From Anaerolineales bacterium (GTDB taxonomy: Bacteria; Chloroflexota; Anaerolineae; Anaerolineales; DRMV01): a stretch of 13,299 bases of DNA. Every line of letters starts with the position of its first letter. The stretch's first letter is position 1. Shown here one piece after another: positions 7,223-13,299 of the stretch. The position numbers and the translations under genes were made by a program. The notes under the pieces are model-generated. The model was given only the letters and a program-made list of their open reading frames with translations, was not told the origin of the DNA and ran no database searches. Location: contig JALXBY010000288.1 of assembly GCA_026991215.1 (NCBI GenBank), forward strand, positions 1 to 13,299. Reading direction: 5' to 3'.

Positions 7223-8161
7223 TTACGGCACCTGGTACACCACCACCGCGGTGATGTTATCCGGGCCGCCGGCGTTTTCGGCCTCCCGCACCAGGACCGA
7301 GGCGGCCTGGTTGGGCTGATGACGGTAGGCCTGCAACACCTGGGCGATGCGTTCGTCGGGCAGCATCTCCCAGAGGCCGTCGCTGCACAGCAAGAGCACG
7401 CTCCCGGCCTCCAGGCGGTGGTCCAGGGAAAGTTGGGGGTCCAGTTCTTCGGGCTGGCCCAGGGCCTGGTAGAGCATGTGCCGATGGGGATGCTGGCGGA
7501 CGTCCTCATCGGCCACGCCGGATTCGGCCATCTTGCGGGCCCAGGTGTGGTCTTCGGTCAACAACCGGAGTTGGCCTTCCGGCGAGAGCAGGTAGGCCCG
7601 GGAATCGCCCACGTGGACCAGGAAGATGCGGCGGTCCCAGAGCAGGGCCGCGGTCAGGGTCGTACCGCCGCCGGGGGCGCTTTCCCGCACGGCGTGATGG
7701 GCATGCACCAGGGCGGATTCCAGCCGCTGCAACAGGTCTTCCGGCGGTTGGTTGGGACGCTGCAGCCAGGGGAACAGAGTTTCCTGCCAGACCATACGGG
7801 AGAAGGTCAGCACTGCGGCCCGGCTCGCCTGTTCGCCGTGCAGGTGGCCGCCCATGCCGTCGGCCACGACGAACAGGCCGCCCCAGTGCACCTCGTCTTC
7901 CCAGGCCATGGCAAAGGGCCAGGCCAGGAAAGCGTCCTCGTTGTTGGGCCGCACCCGGCCGGGCGATTGCGCGACGCCGACCAGCACGTGGGGCGTGTAC
8001 CCGGTGATTTTCCAGGGGGTGCTCCCCTCCCATTCGGGCAGGGGCCGGGTTTCCTTTTCCTGCGGCTGCGGTTCGGTCGCGGTTGCCTCCGGGGCCGTTT
8101 CGTCGGCTTCAGCCTGCGTGCGACCCAGGAGGCGTTGCCAGAAGCGTCGGAGGACGTCCAT
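7223..8161 (-). CDS. PP2C-family Ser/Thr protein phosphatase with N-terminal extension
   Basis: This 312-residue PPM/PP2C phosphatase is expected to remove phosphate from Ser/Thr using two Mn/Mg ions. All core motifs are present in order: RPNNEDAF (E75, D76), VVADGMGGH (D101, G102), GGTTLTAALL (165-174), HVGDSRAYLL (D186), LLTEDHT (200-206), LLCSDGLWEML (D261) and GGPDNITAVVV (D301, N302). Before the domain lie an amphipathic basic helix (MDVLRRFWQRLLGR) and an acidic, Pro/Thr-rich stretch (15-42), which might hold the enzyme at the membrane or be a phosphorylation target. The start is ATG 8161, with AAGGGG about 7 nt upstream. The frame runs open further upstream only as antisense of the kinase, and ATG 8200 (MVLPIQVFF) is a weaker option. 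It sits 77 bp after the kinase, whose antagonist it probably is. Confidence 0.92.
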   Translation of the reverse strand: MDVLRRFWQRLLGRTQAEADETAPEATATEPQPQEKETRPLPEWEGSTPWKITGYTPHVLVGVAQSPGRVRPNNEDAFLAWPFAMAWEDEVHWGGLFVVADGMGGHLHGEQASRAAVLTFSRMVWQETLFPWLQRPNQPPEDLLQRLESALVHAHHAVRESAPGGGTTLTAALLWDRRIFLVHVGDSRAYLLSPEGQLRLLTEDHTWARKMAESGVADEDVRQHPHRHMLYQALGQPEELDPQLSLDHRLEAGSVLLLCSDGLWEMLPDERIAQVLQAYRHQPNQAASVLVREAENAGGPDNITAVVVYQVP

Positions 8162-8238
8162 CGCGCGCCCCTTGAAGAAGACTTGGATTGGCAAAACCAT
8201 GGTGGCGCCCAGGGCATTGGTACAGCCGGGGAAGGGCC

Positions 8239-10308
8239 TCAACCCGAAGGCCCGGCCTCCAGGGGCAGGGCGTACATGCGCCGGTCGAACGCGCCGATGA
8301 ACAGCATCCGGCCCTGTTCGTCGGTCACCGGCGTGGCCGTAATCGGCCCGCCCACGGCAAAGGCCCACAGGGGGGAGCCATCCTGGAGCCGGAGGCAATA
8401 CAGGTGATGGTCCGTCGCGCCGATGTAGAGGCGGTCGCCCAGAATCAGCGCGCTGCCGGCGATTTGATGCTTGCTCTGGAACTGCCAGATGAGTTTGCCC
8501 CGCTTGGCGTGCAGGCAGTAGAGTACCCCATCCGCGGCACCAATGTACACCCGGTTTTCGTGCACCGTCGGCGTGGCGACCGTACCCCGTCCCATGCGGT
8601 AACGCCAGAGCACCCAGCCCGAATCCGCGTCCAGGGCATAAACCATACCGTCCCGGCCCGCGATGTAGATGATGCCATCCCCGGCCACGGGCGAGCCGGT
8701 AAAGGGATGGTTGGCCTGATACCGCCAGATTTCCTTGCCCCGGTGGTCCAGGGAGAAGATTTCCCCGGCCTCGGTGCCGAAGAACACCCGGCTTCCCGTG
8801 ACCCAGGGGGTCGAACGGATGGGCGCGCCCGCGTTGAACTTCCACAAGATGCGCCCCTGCTCGGCGTGGATGGCATACAGGTGCCCATCGTCGGCGCCGA
8901 TGAAGAGGAGTTGTTTCCAGAGCCGGGGGGAACTGCGGACCGGCGCGGGCGTTTCGATGCGCCAGCGCATCTGGCCGCTTTCGGGACGCAGGGCATAAAT
9001 GCCGCCATCTTCGGAACCGAAGAACAGGATGTTACCGGCCACCGCAGGTCGGGTCACCACGCCGCCCTGGGTCGGGAACTTCCATTCCATTTGGCCGTCG
9101 TGGATGCGCAGGGCGTACACGTTGTGGTCGTAGGAACCGAAGAAGAGCCGGGCGCCCTGCACCGTGGCCGTGGCCCGGATTTCGTCTTCCGCCTCGAAGA
9201 CCCACAGGGGCTGGGGGGCGGTCTGAGCGCCCGCGACAGGCGCTTGCGTATCCGGCGGCAGGGTGGTGGTCGAAAGGCTGGTCGTATCCCCGCCCAGTTG
9301 TTGGGTCGGCAGGGTTTGTGTAGGCAGGGTTTGTGTGGGCAGGGTCTGCGTGGGCAGGGTCTGCGTAGGAAGGGTCTGGGTGGTCAGGGTCCGGGTCGGC
9401 AGGGTCTGGGTGCCCTCGCTGGGGCTGGCGGGTTGGGACGCGGGGTCCACCGGCTGGTTGGGGTCGCCGTATTTCTTGCGATACAGGGCCTCCAGCGCGG
9501 CCTTCATCTCCCGCGCACTCTGGAAGCGCTGTTCCGGCCGATAGGCCAGGGCCTTGTATACGATGGCTTCCAGTTCGGGCGAAACGTTGGGGTTGTACTT
9601 GCGAATGGGTCGTTCGGCGAAGGAGAAGGGCGGCTCTTTGCGGGGGTCCTGGCCGCTGAGGATGTGGTGCAGGGTCGCGCCCAGGGCGTAGATATCCACC
9701 AGGGGGGAAATCACCCCGCGGTACTGTTCGGGCGGCGCATACCCTTCGGTGCCGATGATGGTGCCCCGGGTCTTGGGGTCGAAGATGCGGGCGATGCCGA
9801 AGTCGATGAGCATCACCCGGTCTTCGGGGGTAATCATGATGTTGGAGGGCTTCAGGTCCCGGAAAATGATGGGCTTGGGCCGGGTGTGCAGGTAGTCCAG
9901 CACGTCGCACAGTTGAATGGCCCAGCGCAACACCCGCGGTTCGGGGATGAACCCCTTGGTTTCCCGCAGGATGGTCTCCAGGGTCTTGCCCTCCACCAGT
10001 TCCAGCACCAGGTAGGCCCTGTCCCCAATGGTGAAATAGTCATAAACGATGGGGATGGACGGGTGCCGCAACTGGGCCAGGAGGTGGGCCTCCCGCTCGA
10101 AGGTGCGGAAGACCTGTTCCCGCTCCCGGGGCACGGCCACGGTCATTTCCTTGATGGCCACCCAACGGGGGACGTTGGGGAAATGCAAATCCCGGGCCTT
10201 GTAGACGGTGCTCATCCCCCCGCGGCCCAGGATGCCCACGATTTCGTACCGGTCCAACAACCGGGTTTTGGGAACCAGGGTGCCCGCCCGCTTGCTTTCT
10301 TCCACCAC
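8239..10308 (-). CDS. Hanks-type Ser/Thr protein kinase with Thr-rich repeat linker and 8-bladed PQQ-like beta-propeller
   Basis: This 689-residue kinase phosphorylates proteins on Ser/Thr. Kinase domain (about 20-278): glycine loop GRGGMSTVY (28-36), K53 in VAIKEM, E73 in FEREAHLLAQL, catalytic loop FRDLKPSN (D151, N156; the usual His of HRD is Phe149), DFG 169-171 and GTEGYAPPEQ (186-195). The linker 282-367 is Pro/Thr-rich with seven pentads around TQTLP (300-334). Residues 368-686 hold repeated FFGSxDGxIYAL...G...W blades: seven full repeats, with the last strand (MYAL) probably completed by N-terminal PLWVF, giving eight blades of the PQQ/YWTD-like type. No hydrophobic membrane segment is visible, so the propeller is probably cytoplasmic, unlike many receptor-type kinases. 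The start is GTG 10308 (or the next GTG 10305) after GGGAG, with an extended -10 just upstream. It is first in the operon with PP2C and J-VWA. Confidence 0.93.
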   Translation of the reverse strand: MVEESKRAGTLVPKTRLLDRYEIVGILGRGGMSTVYKARDLHFPNVPRWVAIKEMTVAVPREREQVFRTFEREAHLLAQLRHPSIPIVYDYFTIGDRAYLVLELVEGKTLETILRETKGFIPEPRVLRWAIQLCDVLDYLHTRPKPIIFRDLKPSNIMITPEDRVMLIDFGIARIFDPKTRGTIIGTEGYAPPEQYRGVISPLVDIYALGATLHHILSGQDPRKEPPFSFAERPIRKYNPNVSPELEAIVYKALAYRPEQRFQSAREMKAALEALYRKKYGDPNQPVDPASQPASPSEGTQTLPTRTLTTQTLPTQTLPTQTLPTQTLPTQTLPTQQLGGDTTSLSTTTLPPDTQAPVAGAQTAPQPLWVFEAEDEIRATATVQGARLFFGSYDHNVYALRIHDGQMEWKFPTQGGVVTRPAVAGNILFFGSEDGGIYALRPESGQMRWRIETPAPVRSSPRLWKQLLFIGADDGHLYAIHAEQGRILWKFNAGAPIRSTPWVTGSRVFFGTEAGEIFSLDHRGKEIWRYQANHPFTGSPVAGDGIIYIAGRDGMVYALDADSGWVLWRYRMGRGTVATPTVHENRVYIGAADGVLYCLHAKRGKLIWQFQSKHQIAGSALILGDRLYIGATDHHLYCLRLQDGSPLWAFAVGGPITATPVTDEQGRMLFIGAFDRRMYALPLEAGPSG
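9308..9412 (-). repeat. Seven 15-bp tandem repeats encoding TQTLP pentads in the kinase linker
   Basis: Seven in-phase 15-bp units (plus-strand form GGCAGGGTCTGCGTG and variants) encode kinase residues 300-334. Five or six give TQTLP and one gives TRTLT. The units differ mostly at third codon positions: Thr is ACA, ACG or ACC and Gln is CAA or CAG, so the peptide is kept while the DNA drifts. Each unit adds exactly five residues, so changes in copy number would not break the frame. Confidence 0.9.
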
Positions 10309-10334
10309 GTCACTCCCTGGGTTTGGGTCTTGAC

Positions 10335-10343
10335 ATTATAACA
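10335..10343 (-). promoter_or_regulatory. Extended -10 promoter for the kinase operon
   Basis: On the minus strand this reads TGT TATAAT, a perfect sigma-70 extended -10. No good -35 is visible in the GC-rich DNA upstream. The predicted start near 10328 leaves a leader of about 20 nt containing GGGAG before GTG 10308. Confidence 0.65.
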
Positions 10344-10389
10344 CCCTGAGCCAGGGGCGGCTGGGGCGCCCGAGTTCTCACAAACCATA

Positions 10390-10409
10390 GGGAAGGGCAA
10401 TGCCCTCCC
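10390..10409. promoter_or_regulatory. Inverted repeat / hairpin overlapping the first GGCAATGC element
   Basis: AGGGC (10394-10398) pairs with GCCCT (10402-10406) around AAT. After one bulged A, GGG (10390-10392) pairs with CCC (10407-10409). It lies about 50 bp upstream of the kinase -10. No T-tract follows, so it is more likely an operator than a terminator. Confidence 0.45.
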
Positions 10410-10515
10410 CCACCCAACCAGCCACAAAAGGCCAAAGTCCAAGGGGAAGGCAATGCTCACCCGGCAGGTCCATGCCTGCCAACAATTTATGGAGTGATAC
10501 GGCAATTGCACGCCC
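10396..10515 (+). repeat. Three copies of a 14-15 bp element at 52-53 bp spacing
   Basis: The copies are GGCAATGCCCTCCC (10396-10409), GGCAATGCTCACCC (10449-10462) and GGCAATTGCACGCCC (10501-10515). All fit GGCAAT(T)GC-N-C-N-CCC. Starts are 53 and 52 bp apart, about five helical turns each, which would put them on the same face of the DNA. Each is preceded at variable distance by an A-rich CACAAA or CAACAA stretch. The third contains the perfect palindrome GCAATTGC and lies just upstream of the HyuA-side TATACT. A regulator-binding array is the likely reading; this is inference. Confidence 0.55.
10463..10480. promoter_or_regulatory. Inverted repeat GGCAGG / CCTGCC
   Basis: GGCAGG (10463-10468) and CCTGCC (10475-10480) are exact inverted complements around a 6-nt loop, immediately after the second GGCAATGC element. 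No T-tract follows, so a dyad operator is as likely as an RNA hairpin. Confidence 0.4.
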
Positions 10516-10545
10516 CCAGGTTTCCTCGGTTTCCCCTTCCGGGTG

Positions 10546-10551
10546 TATACT
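10546..10551 (+). promoter_or_regulatory. Candidate -10 box (TATACT) for the HyuA-like gene
   Basis: TATACT followed by TTGGGGC lies about 157 bp before the ATG at 10708, giving a long leader. There is no clear -35, so an activator may be needed; the GGCAATTGC element ends about 30 bp upstream. The same TATACT-GGGGC layout precedes the GlpA-like gene. Confidence 0.4.
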
Positions 10552-10695
10552 TTGGGGCGTCCTGGCCCCTGGGTTCCATGAAGGCGAGCCGGAAAACACG
10601 GGCAGGCGTCTCCGTTGCTGAAGCGGCCAAACGGGGTTTTTGGGTCAAGGCCAGGCACAAAGGGGAAGCACGAAAACGCTTTCACCAAGGCTTTC

Positions 10696-10701
10696 AGGAG
10701 G
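10696..10701 (+). promoter_or_regulatory. Strong ribosome binding site AGGAGG fixing the HyuA-like start
   Basis: AGGAGG with a 6-nt spacer before ATG 10708 decides the start against the longer open frame that begins at TTG 10615. Confidence 0.85.
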
Positions 10702-10707
10702 CCGGCC

Positions 10708-12711
10708 ATGTCCACCCCCATCGTCGGCGTTGACATCGGCGGAACCTTCACGGATTTCGTGTACGTAGAGAACGGCACCTGGCGCATTTACAAGCGGCTG
10801 ACCACCCGGCCCGACCCCTCCCAGGGCCTGCTGGCCGGGCTGGACGCGATGGGCGCCTCGCCCCAGAGCGTGGTGGCCCATGGCACCACCGTGGCCACCA
10901 ACGCGGTGCTGGAGCACAAGGGCGCACGCACCGGGTTGATTACTACCCAGGGGTTCCGGGACGTGCTGGTCATCGGCCGGCAGGCGCGGCCCCACATCTA
11001 CCGGCTGTGGTTCCCACCCCGTTGGGTGCCCGTGCCCGAAGCATGGCGTATGGAAGTCCGGGAACGGGTGGCCCCCGACGGCCGCGTCCTGATTCCTCTG
11101 GATAAGGCCCAGGTCGAGGCTGTGCTGGATGCCCTGGTCGAACAGGGGGTGGAATCCGTGGCCGTGAGCCTGCTCTTTTCCTTCGCCAACCCGGAACACG
11201 AACGCTACATCGGCGAGCAGGCCCGCCAGCGGGGGCTGTTCGTCTCCCTTTCCTCGGAAATCCTGCCGGAGTTCCGGGAGTTCGAGCGCACCTCGACCAC
11301 GGTGCTGAACGCGTACGTTTCGCCCATCATGGCCCGGTACCTGCGCGCCCTGGAAGAACGGCTGCGGGAACGGGGGCACCCTGCGCTGTGGATTATGCAG
11401 TCCTCCGGAGGCATCCTGGATGCCGACCGGGCCGGCCGGGAGGCCGTGCGCACCCTGCTTTCCGGCCCCGCGGCCGGGGTCATCGGCGCGTTCGCGGTGG
11501 CCCAGCAGGCCGGCTTTTCCCACATCATCACCCTGGATATGGGCGGCACCTCCACCGACGTCTCCCTGGCCGACGGCCGCATCCGCCGCACCACCGAAGG
11601 CCGCATCGAATCCTGGCCCGTGCAGGTGCCCATGATGGACATCCACACCGTGGGCGCGGGGGGTGGCTCCCTGGCCTGGATCGACCCCGGCGGCGCGCTG
11701 CGGGTGGGGCCGGAAAGCGCGGGAAGCCGACCAGGGCCGGCCTGCTATGGTTTGGGCGGCCAGGGGTTCACCGTGACCGACGCCAACCTGCTCCTGGGCC
11801 GGCTTTCGGCCCGGCACTTCCTGGGCGGGCGGATGCGCCTTTACCCGGAAAAGGCCCTGGACGCCGCGCACCCCCTGGCCGAACGGCTGGGCATCTCCCC
11901 CATCGAAGTGGCCGAGGGCGTGATTGCCATCGCCAACGCCCGCATGAGCCAAGCCATCCGGGTGATTTCCATCGAACGGGGGTTCGACCCCCGCGAGTTC
12001 ACCCTGGTGGCCTTTGGCGGTGCGGGGCCAATGCACGCGCTGGAACTGGCCCGCGAACTCCTCATCCCCAGGGTGCTCATCCCCCGGTACCCCGGCGTGC
12101 TTTCGGCCCTGGGCCTGACCCTGGCCGACTTCGTCCGGGATTTCTCCCGCACCCTCATGCGGCCAGCCGAGGACCTGACCAAAGAGGACCTGCAACAGGC
12201 CTTCGGCCCCCTGCTGGCCCAGGCCGAAGCCGAACTGCAGGAACAGGGCTTTGGCCCCGAAGACCGGGACGTAGAAACCGCCCTGGACATGCGCTACCGG
12301 GGGCAGTCCTACGAACTCACCGTACCCATCCAGGGCTTCGACCTGCAGGTCGCGGTCCAGGCCTTTCACCAGGCCCACAAGCAGCGCTATGGCTACGCCC
12401 GGCCCGAAGCGCCGGTGGAAGTGGTCAACGTGCGGGTGATTGCCCGCGGCCGGCGGCCCAAACCCCGGTTTTCCACCTATCCGGAAGCCCCCTCCCCGGA
12501 CCCCGAAGCAGCCCGGCTGGGCACCATTGAATTGCGTTTCGCCGGGAAGGTGCATTCCGCGCCCATCTACGATCGGGCAGCCCTGCAACCTGGCCACCGG
12601 TTGCAAGGTCCGGCCCTGGTGGTGCAGGAAGACGCAACCACCGTGGTCCCCCCAGGCTGGCGGGGGTATGTGGACGCCTATCTCAACCTGATTTTCGAAG
12701 CCAAAGGCTGA
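10708..12711 (+). CDS. hyuA: Hydantoinase/oxoprolinase family protein, A subunit (HyuA-like)
   Basis: This 667-residue protein belongs to the HyuA/5-oxoprolinase/acetone carboxylase beta family, ATP-dependent enzymes acting on cyclic amides or ketones. The N-terminal domain (about 5-180) has VGVDIGGTFTDFVYV (6-20), an actin-like phosphate-binding loop, and HGTTVATNAVLEHKGARTG (58-76). The central domain (about 200-490) has LLSGPAAGVIGA (250-261), DMGGTSTDVSL (277-287), HTVGAGGGSLAWID (313-326) and FGGAGPMHA (436-444). A C-terminal domain with RYGY near 560 completes a full-length member. These enzymes usually work with a HyuB-type partner encoded next to them or fused. Here the next gene is a patatin, and upstream is a divergent kinase, so the partner is elsewhere or beyond the window. 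The substrate (hydantoin, N-methylhydantoin, 5-oxoproline, acetone-like ketone) is undecided. Confidence 0.9.
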   Translation: MSTPIVGVDIGGTFTDFVYVENGTWRIYKRLTTRPDPSQGLLAGLDAMGASPQSVVAHGTTVATNAVLEHKGARTGLITTQGFRDVLVIGRQARPHIYRLWFPPRWVPVPEAWRMEVRERVAPDGRVLIPLDKAQVEAVLDALVEQGVESVAVSLLFSFANPEHERYIGEQARQRGLFVSLSSEILPEFREFERTSTTVLNAYVSPIMARYLRALEERLRERGHPALWIMQSSGGILDADRAGREAVRTLLSGPAAGVIGAFAVAQQAGFSHIITLDMGGTSTDVSLADGRIRRTTEGRIESWPVQVPMMDIHTVGAGGGSLAWIDPGGALRVGPESAGSRPGPACYGLGGQGFTVTDANLLLGRLSARHFLGGRMRLYPEKALDAAHPLAERLGISPIEVAEGVIAIANARMSQAIRVISIERGFDPREFTLVAFGGAGPMHALELARELLIPRVLIPRYPGVLSALGLTLADFVRDFSRTLMRPAEDLTKEDLQQAFGPLLAQAEAELQEQGFGPEDRDVETALDMRYRGQSYELTVPIQGFDLQVAVQAFHQAHKQRYGYARPEAPVEVVNVRVIARGRRPKPRFSTYPEAPSPDPEAARLGTIELRFAGKVHSAPIYDRAALQPGHRLQGPALVVQEDATTVVPPGWRGYVDAYLNLIFEAKG

Positions 12712-12734
12712 ATTCCCCAGCGGGTCGTGGTGCG

Positions 12735-13299
12735 ATGCGGTTCCTCAAGGCATGGCTGCAAAGGGTGAAACCCCGGCGGAAGGCCAGACCCCAGGGCCTG
12801 GCCCTGGCCCTGGGCGGCGGCGGGGTCAAAGGGTACGCCCACCTGGGCTTTCTGAGCGTGCTGGAGGAAGCCCAGGTGCCTGTGGTCGCGGTGGCCGGGA
12901 CCAGCATCGGCGCGTGGATTGGCGCGCTGTGGGTGGCCGGACGTTCGGCCCAGGACATCATGACCTGGTTCCGGAACCTGCCGCCCGAAATCATCCGCCA
13001 GCGCCGACCGGAGGACCGGGCCGCATACTGGGGCTTTGCCGGGTTCGAGCAGGCCCTGACCCAGGCCCTGGCCCCCTACACCCGTCTGGAAGACCTGCCC
13101 AAACCCTTCGGGGTCACCGCGGTGGACCTGCATTCCGGCCGGCTGGTGTACCTGGTGCGGGGGCCACTGGTCCGGGCGTTGTTGGCGTCGGCCGCGCTGC
13201 CTGGGGTGTTCCCGCCGGTGCCCTGGGATGACAGCCACCTTTTGGTGGACGGCGGTGTGCTGGACAACGTCCCGGTGCGCCTGGCCCGCTTCCTGGCCC
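12735..13299 (+). CDS. Patatin-like phospholipase (RssA/NTE type), partial: C-terminus beyond right edge
   Basis: This is a Ser-Asp dyad lipid acyl hydrolase; 188 residues are visible. GGGGVKGYAHLG (27-38) forms the oxyanion hole, GTSIG (55-59) carries the nucleophile S57, and VDGGVLDNVPV (171-181) carries the catalytic D172 in the DGG motif. The catalytic core is therefore complete inside the window. The N-terminus (MRFLKAWLQRVKPRRKARP) is strongly basic and amphipathic, with no signal peptide, suggesting contact with the inner face of the membrane. The start is ATG 12735, 23 bp after the HyuA-like stop; the ribosome site is weak, so translational coupling is likely. It is probably cotranscribed with the HyuA-like gene, but no functional link is obvious. 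Confidence 0.9.
   Translation, partial: MRFLKAWLQRVKPRRKARPQGLALALGGGGVKGYAHLGFLSVLEEAQVPVVAVAGTSIGAWIGALWVAGRSAQDIMTWFRNLPPEIIRQRRPEDRAAYWGFAGFEQALTQALAPYTRLEDLPKPFGVTAVDLHSGRLVYLVRGPLVRALLASAALPGVFPPVPWDDSHLLVDGGVLDNVPVRLARFLA

Larger units (their letters stand above)
10309..10707. other. Divergent intergenic regulatory region between kinase operon and HyuA-like gene
   Basis: This 399-bp gap has no convincing gene. From left to right it holds the kinase promoter, three copies of a GGCAAT(T)GC-NCN-CCC element, two inverted repeats, a TATACT box for the plus-strand gene, and a leader of about 150 nt. The leader contains a weak CCAAA/TTTGG hairpin around 10628-10644, two copies of GCTTTCA (10678-10684, 10690-10696), and ends in AGGAGG. 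I recognise no known riboswitch. Confidence 0.6.

Noticed and set aside
5801..8407. 868-codon open frame on the plus strand opposite the J-VWA and PP2C genes
   Set aside because: Antisense shadow. GC-rich third positions remove stop codons on the other strand; the translation is low-complexity Gly/His/Gln-rich with no domain, while the minus strand has complete catalytic motifs.
8188..10341. 717-codon open frame on the plus strand opposite the kinase
   Set aside because: Same shadow effect; it contains a repetitive GQGL stretch that is simply the reverse of the TQTLP repeat.
10396..10515. CRISPR-like array, because of the constant 52-53 bp period
   Set aside because: Only three copies of a 14-15 bp imperfect element, too short for CRISPR repeats, and no cas genes.
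10558..10707. Riboswitch in the 150-nt HyuA-like leader
   Set aside because: Only a weak CCAAA/TTTGG hairpin is visible; no match to a class I can recognise, including guanidine-type ACGR loops.
10578..10733. Small basic leader ORF (MKASRKTRAG...) in the HyuA-like leader
   Set aside because: No ribosome site before ATG 10578 and it runs out of frame over the HyuA-like start; no support as a gene.
10645..12606. 653-codon open frame on the minus strand opposite the HyuA-like gene
   Set aside because: Antisense shadow without recognisable domains; the plus strand has a full HyuA protein and AGGAGG.

Overview
The window is GC-rich, densely coding bacterial DNA. It holds seven complete genes and two that run off the edges. 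High G+C with GC-rich third codon positions, a Hanks-type kinase/PP2C/VWA signalling cluster, short 7- and 8-bp tandem repeats at gene ends, and an orphan HyuA-like protein together suggest Chloroflexota (Anaerolineae-like). This is a lineage guess from style and gene content; no rRNA or other marker is present to prove it.

Layout. (a) 1-1188, minus: an M3 family oligoendopeptidase (PepF type), cut by the left edge just after its HEMGH zinc site. (b) 1189-1391: a divergent promoter region with an 8-bp inverted repeat at the predicted peptidase transcription start. (c) 1392-2573, plus: a GlpA-like FAD glycerol-3-phosphate dehydrogenase lacking the C-terminal BFD domain. Its last codons lie in a 7-bp tandem repeat array (2546-2608). 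(d) 2611-5550, minus: an EamA/DMT transporter, a histidine phosphatase and a left-handed beta-helix (GlmU/GlgC-like) protein. An 8-bp tandem repeat array (4218-4281) straddles the boundary between the last two. (e) 5582-10308, minus: J-domain+VWA fusion protein, PP2C phosphatase, and Ser/Thr kinase with C-terminal beta-propeller. (f) 10309-10707: a 399-bp divergent regulatory region with an extended -10 for the kinase, a TATACT box for the plus-strand gene, and three copies of a GGCAAT(T)GC-NCN-CCC element spaced 53 and 52 bp. (g) 10708-12711, plus: HyuA-like hydantoinase/oxoprolinase A subunit, then from 12735 a patatin-like phospholipase cut by the right edge.

How the genes may work together. 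Transcription from the kinase promoter would read kinase, PP2C, J-VWA, beta-helix protein, histidine phosphatase and transporter in one direction with gaps of 24-77 bp, so all six could be one operon. The first three form a coherent module: a soluble propeller-bearing kinase, its likely antagonist phosphatase, and a VWA protein carrying its own J domain that could recruit DnaK. This resembles the kinase/PP2C/VWA triads described in bacterial stress-response systems, but with an unusual J-domain fusion. It is the best candidate here for an undescribed system. The repeat-driven remodelling of gene ends and the periodic element array at 10396-10515 are the other notable signals.
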